Source of the DNA: Rhizobium sp. J15 | GTDB taxonomy: Bacteria; Pseudomonadota; Alphaproteobacteria; Rhizobiales; Rhizobiaceae | Assembly (NCBI RefSeq): GCF_002531825.1 | Contig: NZ_NWSX01000001.1 | Span: 310,001 to 374,000, forward strand | Length of the DNA stretch: 64,000 nucleotides | Direction of reading: 5' to 3' | Shown here: positions 9,831 through 18,574 of the stretch, in pieces | Layout: each line of letters opens with the position of its first letter | How positions within the stretch are numbered: position 1 is the first letter of the stretch | Made by a program: the position numbers and the translations under genes | The notes under the pieces: model-generated | The model's database searches: none | Seen by the model: the letters and a program-made list of their open reading frames with translations, nothing else | What the model was told of the DNA's origin: nothing

Positions 9831-10583
9831 ATGACCATTCGCAACGTCGGCCTGCTGGCGGCGCTATTTCTGGCCGCCTTGGCGCAATTTTCGCCTGTGC
9901 AAGCGCAGGTCAGCAGTCAGCAGGTCGAGGGCGGCGATCGTCAAAGGAGCGCGGCCGGGGCCGAATATGCCTCACAGTGCTTGCAGAATGGCCTGCGCTG
10001 CAGACTCGTCTATGGCGACGCTTCTGAAAAGGCCGAGCCGGCATCGAATACGACGTCGTCACCACCACAGCGCAGGCCGCTGACGATCCCGCGGGAGCCG
10101 GTCATCAGCGGTCCTTTGGCCGTGGTCGTCGTATTTTTTGGTCTCATCGTGGCCATCGTCCTGTGGCTGCGTTTCGGTAATGGCGGCGTGCTGCTGTCAT
10201 CGGCCCCGCGCGAGATCAAACGGCGGGGAGAAGCGCCGGAAAGCTGGCGCACGTCGGCAGCCGAGGCTGCGGAAGGGACGAGCGATTTCCTGGAACGCAT
10301 TGCCGCCATGGCGGATCGAAAGCAGGCGCTTGTGCTGCTGCTCAGGCATTGCCTGCTTCACGCGGCGGATATCACGGGAACGCGCCTTTTCCGCTCTGAT
10401 ACGGAACGCGCCGTTTTCGCCCGCCTGCCGGCAAACATGCCGGACCGCGATCGCCTGGAAAACCTGCTGACAGCGGTAGAACTCGTGCATTATGGCGGCC
10501 GCAGCTTTGCGGACAACCATTTCGGCGTCCTTCTCACGACCGCGCGCGGCTTGCTCTCGACAGGCAGACTGGCCCATGCGTAA
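9831..10583 (+). CDS. DUF4129-like membrane protein of the MoxR operon
   Basis: A 250-residue protein with an N-terminal signal peptide (hydrophobic stretch ending in AQA near residue 25), a periplasmic linker, one membrane span (about residues 95-118) and a cytoplasmic C-terminal domain. That domain ends with the pattern DRLENLLTAVELVHYGGR, resembling the DUF4129 domain usually encoded next to MoxR, DUF58 and transglutaminase-type genes. The assignment rests on this short pattern plus context. It overlaps the next gene by 8 bases. Confidence 0.6.
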   Translation: MTIRNVGLLAALFLAALAQFSPVQAQVSSQQVEGGDRQRSAAGAEYASQCLQNGLRCRLVYGDASEKAEPASNTTSSPPQRRPLTIPREPVISGPLAVVVVFFGLIVAIVLWLRFGNGGVLLSSAPREIKRRGEAPESWRTSAAEAAEGTSDFLERIAAMADRKQALVLLLRHCLLHAADITGTRLFRSDTERAVFARLPANMPDRDRLENLLTAVELVHYGGRSFADNHFGVLLTTARGLLSTGRLAHA

Positions 10584-11850
10584 TTCTACCCCGCTTCTGT
10601 TTCTGGGACTGCTGCTTGCGCTGGCGGCACTGGCAATCTTTGCGCTGTCCAGGGGCAGCGATTACGACCGCTCTCCCCTCGGCAACAAGGGATTGGAATT
10701 GTGGCTGCAAGCCAAGGGCATACCAGTCCTCCGATCCGACCCTCATGTCAGCCAGGCGCATTCGGAAGTCTCGCTGCGCATCCTTCCCCTGTCGATACGC
10801 CAGGGCGAAGTTGCCGCGCCGCAGACGGACGAGGAACTGGGTAATGTAGGCCCGGAAAACCTCGTCCGGGAGGCAAATGAATATGATCTGCCGACGCTGA
10901 TGATTTTGCCGAAATGGCGCGGCAACGTGTCGACGGATGGTGTCGCCAGCAAATCGGGACTGGTCGATCTCGTCGATCTCGGCCGCGAACTGGAAAAGAT
11001 CGGTTATTCGGATTTCGGCTTCGCCCGCAGCGAGACGGGTTTCGAAGAGGCGCAGCTGGACCTGAAACCGGGCCAGCCGATCAAGATCGCCCTCTATCAC
11101 GCCCAGGCCTTCGAGCGCTCGAGCATGCCTGAGGGCTGCGAAGAGATCGTCGGCATGCCGCTGGGTGCGCTGCTCGCGCGTTGCGAGGACAAGCCCAACG
11201 TCTACCTGCTGTCTGATCCGGATCTCTTGAACAATCACGGCCTGGCCCTGGCCGACAATGCCTCCTTCGCCGTGTCGCTCGTCACGCTGCTGCGCGGAGC
11301 GGCCGAGACACGGCCGGTCTATCTGGATACGGCCGGCCGGCCCCTGGATGACGAGGAGCGGATTGACGAGGGCCGCACCTATGAGCGCTCCGCCTCCGAT
11401 CTCAAGCGATTTTTCGCTTATCCCCTATCGCTGATCTGGGGAACGCTGCTCGCCGTGGCGGCGATCTGCTTCTGGCGCGGCGCCTATCGCTTCGGGCCGG
11501 CCTTTCCGGAGGCGGCCGCAAACACCGAAATGTCGAAAACGACGGCGATCGAAGCCACGGCGCGTCTGTTGCGCCTGTCCGGCAATGACGGGCGGATGAC
11601 CGAGCAGTTCGTTCTCCATCTGCTGGCCGACAAGGCGCAACTGCTCTTTGGCCCGGGGGCCGGAAATCAGGCGGGCATAGATCGGCTGTTTCAGCGCCTG
11701 GCGCGCCGCGATCAGGCGGCGGCGCGGGCATTGCATACGTCGGCGCAGGCGCTGATCGAACGCGGACATCTGATGACGCGGGCAAACCTGCATCGCAATC
11801 TCGAGACATTCAGAAAATCGCTGGGGAGCATGGACCTTGGATCTAGGTGA
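10576..11850 (+). CDS. DUF4350 domain membrane protein
   Basis: A 424-residue protein anchored by an N-terminal span (about residues 5-24) and a second span near residue 283. The region between has the DUF4350 pattern SPLGNKGLELWLQAKGIPV near residues 33-52, a family related to the GATase-like/ThuA fold and typically encoded between DUF4129 and MoxR genes. The C-terminal about 120 residues are cytoplasmic and helical. The ATG at 10576 overlaps the previous gene by 8 bases; the 3' end overlaps moxR by 14 bases. Biochemical role unknown. Confidence 0.72.
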   Translation: MRNSTPLLFLGLLLALAALAIFALSRGSDYDRSPLGNKGLELWLQAKGIPVLRSDPHVSQAHSEVSLRILPLSIRQGEVAAPQTDEELGNVGPENLVREANEYDLPTLMILPKWRGNVSTDGVASKSGLVDLVDLGRELEKIGYSDFGFARSETGFEEAQLDLKPGQPIKIALYHAQAFERSSMPEGCEEIVGMPLGALLARCEDKPNVYLLSDPDLLNNHGLALADNASFAVSLVTLLRGAAETRPVYLDTAGRPLDDEERIDEGRTYERSASDLKRFFAYPLSLIWGTLLAVAAICFWRGAYRFGPAFPEAAANTEMSKTTAIEATARLLRLSGNDGRMTEQFVLHLLADKAQLLFGPGAGNQAGIDRLFQRLARRDQAAARALHTSAQALIERGHLMTRANLHRNLETFRKSLGSMDLGSR

Positions 11851-12793
11851 ATTTCGCAATCTTATCGCTGCTGTTCGCGGTGAAATCGGCAAAGCGGTGC
11901 AGGGGCAGGATGCGATCATCGATCTCGTCCTGATCTCGATCTTTGCCGGCGGGCACTGCCTCGTCGAAGGCCCTCCCGGCACGGCCAAGACCTTGCTCGC
12001 CCGCTCCGTTTCCGCCGCCATGGCGCTGCAATACCGGCGTATCCAGTTCACGCCCGACCTGATGCCCGGCGATGTCCTGGGCGTCAATCTCTTCAATTTC
12101 CAAACCAATCAGTTCCATCTGACCAAGGGACCGGTCTTTACCGACATTCTTCTGGCCGACGAGATCAATCGCGCGCCGCCGAAAACGCAATCCGCTCTTC
12201 TGCAGGCGATGAACGAGCGGATGATCACGATCGACGGAACCGATTATTCGCTCGGGCCGGATTTCTTCGTGCTCGCCACGCAGAACCCGATCGAGCAGCA
12301 GGGCACGTACCCTCTGCCCGAAGCGCAGCTCGACCGCTTTCTCTTCAAGCTTATCGTCGATTTTCCTGACCGGGACACGGAAATCGCGATCCTTTCCCGA
12401 CATGCGGACCAGGCGCTGAAATCGGATGTGCGTAATGCCGGCATCCGTCCGCTCGTCACGAGCGCGGCGCTCGCCGCCGGGCGAGCACTGATCGATTCCA
12501 TCCACCTCGACAAGACGATCCTGACCTATGTCGTCGATCTCGTGCGCGCCACGCGCTCGGATCCCGATATTCTCTACGGCGCATCCACCCGCGCGGCCGA
12601 CGCCCTTGCCTCGGCCGTGCGCGTGCGCGCGGCGTTCGAGGGCCGGGATTACGGCTTGCCGGATGATGTTCAGGCTCTGCTGGTCCCGGCATTGCGCCAT
12701 CGCATCGTGCTTTCGCCTTCGGCGGAAATCGATGGCCGCACGCCGGACGAGGTGCTGCGCAACATCAAGAACCGCGTGGATGCGCCCCGTTAA
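11837..12793 (+). CDS. MoxR-type AAA+ ATPase
   Basis: A 318-residue AAA+ ATPase of the MoxR family, thought to act as a chaperone that assembles or activates partner proteins carrying von Willebrand-type domains. Walker A is GPPGTAKT (about residues 45-52), Walker B ILLADEINRAPPKTQSALL (about residues 104-122), and the sensor region ATQNPIEQQGTYPLPEAQLDR follows. The start codon is TTG at 11837, inside the end of the DUF4350 gene, with GGGGAG eight bases upstream; no better in-frame start exists. Its likely partner is the DUF58 protein encoded immediately downstream. Confidence 0.95.
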   Translation: MDLGEFRNLIAAVRGEIGKAVQGQDAIIDLVLISIFAGGHCLVEGPPGTAKTLLARSVSAAMALQYRRIQFTPDLMPGDVLGVNLFNFQTNQFHLTKGPVFTDILLADEINRAPPKTQSALLQAMNERMITIDGTDYSLGPDFFVLATQNPIEQQGTYPLPEAQLDRFLFKLIVDFPDRDTEIAILSRHADQALKSDVRNAGIRPLVTSAALAAGRALIDSIHLDKTILTYVVDLVRATRSDPDILYGASTRAADALASAVRVRAAFEGRDYGLPDDVQALLVPALRHRIVLSPSAEIDGRTPDEVLRNIKNRVDAPR

Positions 12794-14113
12794 ATGCGGC
12801 CATCCCCATATCTGATCGCGCTCGTTCTGATTTGTGCCGCGGTGACGGTCTTCGCCAGCGTGTGGTGGCGCGACATGACCTATCCGCTGCTTCTCATGTG
12901 GCTTGCTCTTGCCGCCCTGACGGTCGCCGATCTGCTCATATCGAACCTGTCCGGCCGGATGATTGTCGATGTCGATCTGCCGCCGCAAGGCTTCGTCGGG
13001 CACATCACCGCGTTCACTGTCGACATCCGACCGCAGAAGGGCGCGCTGCCTGAGAAAATCGAGATCCGGCTCGATCTCGCGCCCGAGCTGGTCATCGGCG
13101 AAACCAGATGGCTGAAGCCGGCACCGGAGGCGGGAGAAAAACCTCTCAAGGCCTCTCTGGAGCTGCATCTGAAGCGGCGGGGACAGTTTCCGGTCAACGA
13201 GCTGTGGCTGAAATGGCCGTCGCGATTGAAGCTGCTCGAATTGATCGCCCGCATGCCGGTCGGCAAGGAAATCGCCGTCCAGCCTGACATATCGCCCGTG
13301 CTTTCAGGAGCGATCAAGACCCAGATCCTGCCGCTGGAAGCCGGCCAGAAGGATCTGCGCCTGCGTGGCGAGGGATCGGAGTTCCATCAGCTGCGGGAAT
13401 TTGCCAGCGGCATGGACCCGCGCAGCATCGATTGGAAGCGGTCGGCGCGCATGCGCAGCCTCGTCGTGCGCGAAATGAGGGCCGAGCGAAACCACCAGAT
13501 CATTCTATGCGTCGATTCCGGGCGGCTGATGGCCGAGCAGCTTGCCGGTTTCACCAAGCTCGATCGCGCCATCAACGCCGCGCTCGCCATGTGCTGGGGC
13601 GCGGGCCTTGCCGGAGATCTCGTCGGCTTCTACAGCTTCGATAGCCGCCCCCGTCTTTTCGTGCCGGCCCTGCCTGGGCGCGCGGCCTTTCCGCGGTTGC
13701 AGACGGTGTGCGCCAAGCTACGCTACGAAACCCAGGAAACCAACCACACGCTGGGGCTGACCCATCTGTCCGGACGCCTGAAGCGACGTTCGCTTATTGT
13801 GATATTCTCCGATTTCGTCGACACCATCACGGCGGAGCTGATGATCGAGAACATACAGGTGCTCGCCCGGCATCATTTCGTCGTCTATGTTGCCCTGCGT
13901 GATCCGATGCTGACGAAGTTCATCGAACCGGAGGAGACGACGCTCGATGCCGTCGCCCGCTCGGTTGCGGCGCGCCAGGTTCTGAACGAGAGGCGCGCGG
14001 TAATGGAAAAGCTGGCGCGCATGGGCGTACTCTGCCTCGACAGCACGCCGGAGGCGCTGACGTCGGATCTCATTGCGCGCTACATCGAAATCAAGTCCCG
14101 TGAGATGATATGA
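12794..14113 (+). CDS. DUF58 protein (von Willebrand A-like), MoxR partner
   Basis: A 439-residue protein with two N-terminal membrane spans (about residues 5-22 and 30-50), a beta-rich middle, and the DUF58 signature GEGSEFHQLREFASGMDPRSIDWKRSARM-like block near residues 193-220. The following ILCVDSGRLM corresponds to the metal-site strand of a von Willebrand A domain, although the classical DxSxS is reduced to DSG. The gene begins directly after the moxR stop. MoxR plus DUF58 is a recurring pair in bacteria; the client process here is unknown. Confidence 0.9.
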   Translation: MRPSPYLIALVLICAAVTVFASVWWRDMTYPLLLMWLALAALTVADLLISNLSGRMIVDVDLPPQGFVGHITAFTVDIRPQKGALPEKIEIRLDLAPELVIGETRWLKPAPEAGEKPLKASLELHLKRRGQFPVNELWLKWPSRLKLLELIARMPVGKEIAVQPDISPVLSGAIKTQILPLEAGQKDLRLRGEGSEFHQLREFASGMDPRSIDWKRSARMRSLVVREMRAERNHQIILCVDSGRLMAEQLAGFTKLDRAINAALAMCWGAGLAGDLVGFYSFDSRPRLFVPALPGRAAFPRLQTVCAKLRYETQETNHTLGLTHLSGRLKRRSLIVIFSDFVDTITAELMIENIQVLARHHFVVYVALRDPMLTKFIEPEETTLDAVARSVAARQVLNERRAVMEKLARMGVLCLDSTPEALTSDLIARYIEIKSREMI

Positions 14114-15189
14114 TGGATATCGGTATCGACGGCAGAATAGATGCGGGCGCGACGGTGAATGTCGGCGCCGTCCAGAACGATACGCTCCGCTCGGCCCGTT
14201 TCCGGCTGGAGCGCGAGGCGCACTGGCGTCAGTTGGACCAGCTCGTGACGCGCGCCGAGAAGGGCGGCGCGGCCGCGCTCGGTTATGACGAGGTTCGCAA
14301 CCTCGCGGCCGGCTACAGGCAGGCGATGAACTCGCTGAGCGTGGCGCGCGACATTTCTCTCGATCGCGCCCTCATCGCCTATCTGGAAAGCCTCTGCGCC
14401 CGGGCCTATCTCGTCGTCTATGCGCCGCAGGAAAGCCTCGGCGGCCTGGCCGCCCGGCTGCTGCTGCGGGGTATTCCGCAAGCGGTGCGCCGCTCGGCCC
14501 TGCCTCTGTTCATCGGGTTCCTGGCGCTTATCCTGGGCGCCCTCGCCGGCTATAAGCTCTGCCAAAACGATCCGAGCTGGTTCTATACTTTCGTGCCGCC
14601 GGAGCTTGCCGACCAGCGCACGCCCGATGCATCGGCCGATTATCTGCGTTCCACGATCTACGGCGATGAAGGGCATGACAGCGACAGGCTCGCCGCATTT
14701 TCCGCCTTTCTGTTTTCCCACAACACCACCATCGTCATCCTGATCTTCACGCTCGGCATCTTCGTGTCGGTGCCGAGCTTCATGCTGACCTTCTACAATG
14801 GTCTGATCCTCGGCGCGTTTTTCGCGATGTTTGCGCGCAAGGGACTTGGCTATGACGTCTTCGCCTGGCTCTCGATCCACGGCGTGACCGAGCTTGCTGC
14901 CATCGCCATTGCCTGCTCGGGCGGCGCGAGACTTGGCCTTGCCGTCCTCTTGCCCGGCGCGCGAACGCGTAAGGAGGCCTTGCGCCACCAGGCGCATGAT
15001 GCCGTGAAACTCGCGCTGCTTGCGGCATTGATGCTCGTCGTTGCAGCCTTCATCGAAGGGTTTCTGCGCCAGCTGATACAGGATCCGGCCTGGCGCCTTG
15101 CCATCGGCTGGGGGATGGGCCTCTTCTGGGTCGGCTGGCTGCTGCTTGGAGGCCGCCAGGGCAAGGCTTCGCGTGAGGTGGCGCGATGA
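14110..15189 (+). CDS. SpoIIM/DUF95-like integral membrane protein
   Basis: A 359-residue membrane protein. The first about 120 residues are soluble and helical; then come about five or six spans, with the motif FSHNTTIVILIFTLGIFVSVPS and HGVTELAAIAIA typical of stage II sporulation protein M-like (DUF95) proteins, which occur in many non-sporulating bacteria beside MoxR and RDD genes. The ATG overlaps the DUF58 stop. No sporulation role is implied. Confidence 0.82.
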   Translation: MMDIGIDGRIDAGATVNVGAVQNDTLRSARFRLEREAHWRQLDQLVTRAEKGGAAALGYDEVRNLAAGYRQAMNSLSVARDISLDRALIAYLESLCARAYLVVYAPQESLGGLAARLLLRGIPQAVRRSALPLFIGFLALILGALAGYKLCQNDPSWFYTFVPPELADQRTPDASADYLRSTIYGDEGHDSDRLAAFSAFLFSHNTTIVILIFTLGIFVSVPSFMLTFYNGLILGAFFAMFARKGLGYDVFAWLSIHGVTELAAIAIACSGGARLGLAVLLPGARTRKEALRHQAHDAVKLALLAALMLVVAAFIEGFLRQLIQDPAWRLAIGWGMGLFWVGWLLLGGRQGKASREVAR

Positions 15190-16085
15190 ACCGGACAGAC
15201 AAGGGCGGCAAGCGCGTCGAGCAGTTCATTCCGCCGGAGGGCGTGCCGATCGATTTCGCCATTGCCTCGCTCGGAACCCGTTTCGGCGCGCAAATCCTCG
15301 ACATGATCTTCACCGTTCTCATCGTCGGCATCATTGCTTTTTTGATCCTGTACACCGGCCTGCTGCCGGCAAGCGCGGAAGCGATGCTGACGGTGCTGCT
15401 GGGCTATCTGGTGGGGGTCCCTTATTACGTCCTTTCGGAACTGATCTGGAACGGACGCACGCTCGGCAAAAGAATAACCGGCATCCGCGTCATCAACATG
15501 GACGGACGGCGGCTCACGCCGCATCAGGTGACCGCACGCAACCTCATGAAGGAGGTGGAGATCTTTGCCCCCATGGGACTGCTGGCCTCGGTCGGCACCC
15601 AGTCGGCCTGGGAAAACGGTCTGACCAGCCTCTGGCTTCTGGTGGTCGTGGTCGTGCCCTTTACCAATCGCCGCCGGCAAAGGCTCGGCGACATCATCGC
15701 CGGCACCCTAGTCGTCGACAATCCGCGCTCGGTGCTCCTCTCCGACCTCGCTTTGTCCGCCCCTGCCGCTGCGTCGTCGCAAGCAGCCTTCGAATTCCTG
15801 CCGGAACATCTCGATATCTACGGCAAATATGAACTCCAGACCCTGGAGGATGTCCTCCGCGACGCCACCAAGACGTCCAACACCAAGGAGATCGTCCAGA
15901 TCGTCCGAACCATCACCCGCAGGATCCGCTACGAGGAGGCCGTGAAGCCCGGCCAGGAACTCACTTTCCTCAAAGAGTTCTACCGCGCCCAGCGCGAGCA
16001 TCTGGAAAGCCTGAAGCTGTTCGGGACGCTGCGCGAGAACAAGTATCACGAGCATACTCGGACAGAGGCGAAGAAGCTTGTTTGA
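15186..16085 (+). CDS. RDD family membrane protein
   Basis: A 299-residue protein, last in the MoxR operon, with an ATGA overlap to the preceding gene. Residues about 25-175 form the RDD domain: conserved Arg in GTRFGAQILDMIF, Asp in the same helix, and the NGRTLGKRITGIRV loop, then several hydrophobic spans and RRRQRLGDIIAGTLVV. The C-terminal about 110 residues are hydrophilic and helical and extend beyond the usual RDD domain. Function unknown; some RDD proteins are linked to ion transport, but nothing here shows that. Confidence 0.85.
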   Translation: MNRTDKGGKRVEQFIPPEGVPIDFAIASLGTRFGAQILDMIFTVLIVGIIAFLILYTGLLPASAEAMLTVLLGYLVGVPYYVLSELIWNGRTLGKRITGIRVINMDGRRLTPHQVTARNLMKEVEIFAPMGLLASVGTQSAWENGLTSLWLLVVVVVPFTNRRRQRLGDIIAGTLVVDNPRSVLLSDLALSAPAAASSQAAFEFLPEHLDIYGKYELQTLEDVLRDATKTSNTKEIVQIVRTITRRIRYEEAVKPGQELTFLKEFYRAQREHLESLKLFGTLRENKYHEHTRTEAKKLV

Positions 16086-16113
16086 GGTGGGGTGAATTGC
16101 CCGCCAAGCAAAC

Positions 16114-16262
16114 TTCCTCATTCCTATGCCCGTCACAGGAATCCAGCCGCCGCGCGTCGGCGCGGTGAATGACTCACCTCTCGTAACAGAAAAGAAAAGA
16201 GTTTCTACTGCCCAAGGACTTGGGCAGGCTGGATCTCTGTGACAAGCACAGAGATGAGGGGA
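16114..16262. repeat. Paired inverted palindromic elements between convergent genes
   Basis: Bases 16114-16147 and 16227-16262 carry the same motif in opposite orientation, of the form GCTGGAT-C-CTGTGAC...CA.AG..ATGAGG. The right copy contains a perfect 9-bp hairpin (arms 16233-16241 and 16247-16255, loop ACAAG), preceded by another hairpin at 16208-16227 (arms CTGCCCAAG and CTTGGGCAG). This resembles rhizobial intergenic palindromic repeats. It lies between the convergent RDD and cyclase genes and could also act in transcription termination, although no T-run follows. Confidence 0.6.
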
Positions 16263-16289
16263 GGCGCGGACTCGTCAGCGCGTAGACGG

Positions 16290-18317
16290 CTAGCCATTCT
16301 CCCCAACCAACTCCCATATATCCACCTTCTCAGCCCGCCCCTTCACCTGCGCGAGGCCGAGCGGCCGAAACGCGAAACGGTTCCCGACGGCGTCGTGGAT
16401 GGCGGCGCTGACCAGGATCGACGTACCGAATTCCTTGTTCAATCCTTCCAAGCGGGAGGCGACATTGATCGTATCGCCCATGGCGGTGTACTGCTGGCGT
16501 GAAATCGCGCCGAAACTGCCGACGACGGCTGGACCGGTGTGCAGGCCGAAGCGTGTGATGAGCGCGGGACGGCTGTTCTTTTTGTTCTCCTCGTTCAGAC
16601 TGTCGACGGCCGCTTTCATGGCGAGCGCGCAGCGACAGCCGTTTTCGGCATGTCTGGCATCGGGAACGGGGGCGTTCCACATGACGAAAATGGAATCGCC
16701 GAGATATTGCACGACCGTCCCGCCATTGCGCTCGGCGATGGTGTTCAGCAGTTCGAAATAGGCCGACAGCGTATCGACCACGTCTTCGGGCGAATTCTGC
16801 TCGGATATGGTGGTGAAGTCCCGGATGTCGGTGAAGAGCACCGTCACATCCTGCCGCTTGGCTTTGACGACCGCTCGACCTTCAGGGCTGACGATGCGCC
16901 GCACCACTTCACGCGGAACGTAGAGGGCGAACTGGCCGATGGCATGGCGGCTCGCCGAGAGCGCGGTGGCCAGCGTGTTGATCTCCGTTATCCAGGAATG
17001 CGACAAGGCCTTCTCGCCGAGATCGAGATCGCCGATCCGGCGCGCCTCGTCGGCAAGCCGGTAGAGAGAGCGGCTGACCATGCGGGACAGCACCACCGAT
17101 GCGCCGACCCCCGCGATCAACAGGGCGCCGGCAATCAAGAGATTGCGCACGAGCAGCCGATTGGCCTCCTCCACCAGGTCCTCGAGCGGCACGACGATTG
17201 CGGCCGTACTTCCCTGAAACAGGCCGGAGACACTGACGGGGGCGATTTGCACCAGATGGCTTTCGCCATCGAGATCGAACCGCGCCAGACCGCCGCTTGC
17301 GAAGGCGGGATCTCTCCTCAGCCTGGCCACGGCTTCGAGGCTCCTGTCGAAACTGTTTGCCGTCGCGGCGAAGGCGCCTGATGTTCTGGCCCATAATCCG
17401 ATGATCCTGCTCATGATCCGAGCGTCGGAATGAGCAACGAGATGGCCGCCGCCATCGATGATGTAGGCTCGGGCATGAGGAGAAATCGCCTGCGCATTCA
17501 GCAGGCGGCCGATCGTCTGCAGATGAATGTTGATACCGATGACCACCCGGCCGTCATCCTTCATCGGCGCCGCGATCGTCAGCGTGGGAACATTGAGCGT
17601 TCCCGTTACATAGGGCCCGACGGAAACCGGCACGCCGTCCTGGACGACGGATTGGTACCAGGGACGCTGGCGCGGATCGAAGGATGCATAATCGATGTCG
17701 CGCTCGCCGATCGGTCTTGCCCGGCTGTCGAGAAAACGAAGTGTCGATAGGACATCTGTGCTTTGTCTCTCCGCGATCGTTCTGACCGCGAAGGCCGCGC
17801 CATCAGGCGCCGCCAATGCCTGCCGGACATCCTTCCTCGCGGTGTTGATGACCTGCAGATAGGAGCCATCGGGATAGCCGGTATAGACGCTCGTCGCCTC
17901 GGGAACGTTTCGCAGAACCTCCAGAAAGAGTTCCTGTTTTGCCTTGATATCCTGAGACGGCGGGGAGATCAGCTGCGGCAGGGTCGATGCCAGCGACATC
18001 GCCTCGGTGCCGCCCCGCAGCGTATTGCGGTACCCCTCGACCAGCCGCAGGCTCATCTCGCGCATCTGCTGGGCGCCGGCGTTGACCGCAGCGGTGCTTC
18101 CCTGCTGGAATGCCATCCAGATGATCGGCATCGACGTGCAAATCAGCGACGCGACGACCAGGACGCCGAGATGCACTCTGAGCGGTTTGGACCAGCGCAC
18201 GAGATCCCCCTCGAAATGCGGACACGTCCCGGCGCACCTATCGTCCCAATGCTCGTCCAGCCGTGCGAAATAAACGTCCCCAACGATATCAGCTAACTGC
18301 TTTTTTGAGGCTTGCAC
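16290..18317 (-). CDS. Membrane adenylate/guanylate cyclase with periplasmic Cache sensor and HAMP
   Basis: A 675-residue transmembrane cyclase. The order is: cytoplasmic N-terminus, span near residues 50-70, a large periplasmic dCache-type domain (about 75-370, containing DPRQRPWYQ typical of these sensors), a second span near 387-408, HAMP-like linker, and a class III cyclase domain (about 480-660). Catalytic metal aspartates are in LFTDIRDFT and YLGDS, and the Asn/Arg pair in INVASRLE. The base-selecting position has Thr as in class IIIb, but the usual Lys before GD is Gln. The start shown is a GTG at 18317 without a good ribosome binding site, so the N-terminus is uncertain. Confidence 0.9.
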   Translation of the reverse strand: MQASKKQLADIVGDVYFARLDEHWDDRCAGTCPHFEGDLVRWSKPLRVHLGVLVVASLICTSMPIIWMAFQQGSTAAVNAGAQQMREMSLRLVEGYRNTLRGGTEAMSLASTLPQLISPPSQDIKAKQELFLEVLRNVPEATSVYTGYPDGSYLQVINTARKDVRQALAAPDGAAFAVRTIAERQSTDVLSTLRFLDSRARPIGERDIDYASFDPRQRPWYQSVVQDGVPVSVGPYVTGTLNVPTLTIAAPMKDDGRVVIGINIHLQTIGRLLNAQAISPHARAYIIDGGGHLVAHSDARIMSRIIGLWARTSGAFAATANSFDRSLEAVARLRRDPAFASGGLARFDLDGESHLVQIAPVSVSGLFQGSTAAIVVPLEDLVEEANRLLVRNLLIAGALLIAGVGASVVLSRMVSRSLYRLADEARRIGDLDLGEKALSHSWITEINTLATALSASRHAIGQFALYVPREVVRRIVSPEGRAVVKAKRQDVTVLFTDIRDFTTISEQNSPEDVVDTLSAYFELLNTIAERNGGTVVQYLGDSIFVMWNAPVPDARHAENGCRCALAMKAAVDSLNEENKKNSRPALITRFGLHTGPAVVGSFGAISRQQYTAMGDTINVASRLEGLNKEFGTSILVSAAIHDAVGNRFAFRPLGLAQVKGRAEKVDIWELVGENG

Positions 18318-18574
18318 AAGGCGTTGATGTCAGCACTCCGGCCGTCGCGGATAGCTTGATGGTAGCTGCGAAAATTGCCCGTCAGTGGCTCCATCTCCTC
18401 GCAGGCCTCCACTTCTTCAGGCCGGTTGTTGGGCCGCGAACGAAGGGCCCGCGATTGAATAGCCTCCAAGCCTCTCGAAAATTCCCGGAGCCTTTCTATT
18501 TGCGCCATAGCCGGTATTTCATCGGTTCGCCGTTGAGGCGGCGAGGGATGATTTTGGATGGAGCCATTTTATTG

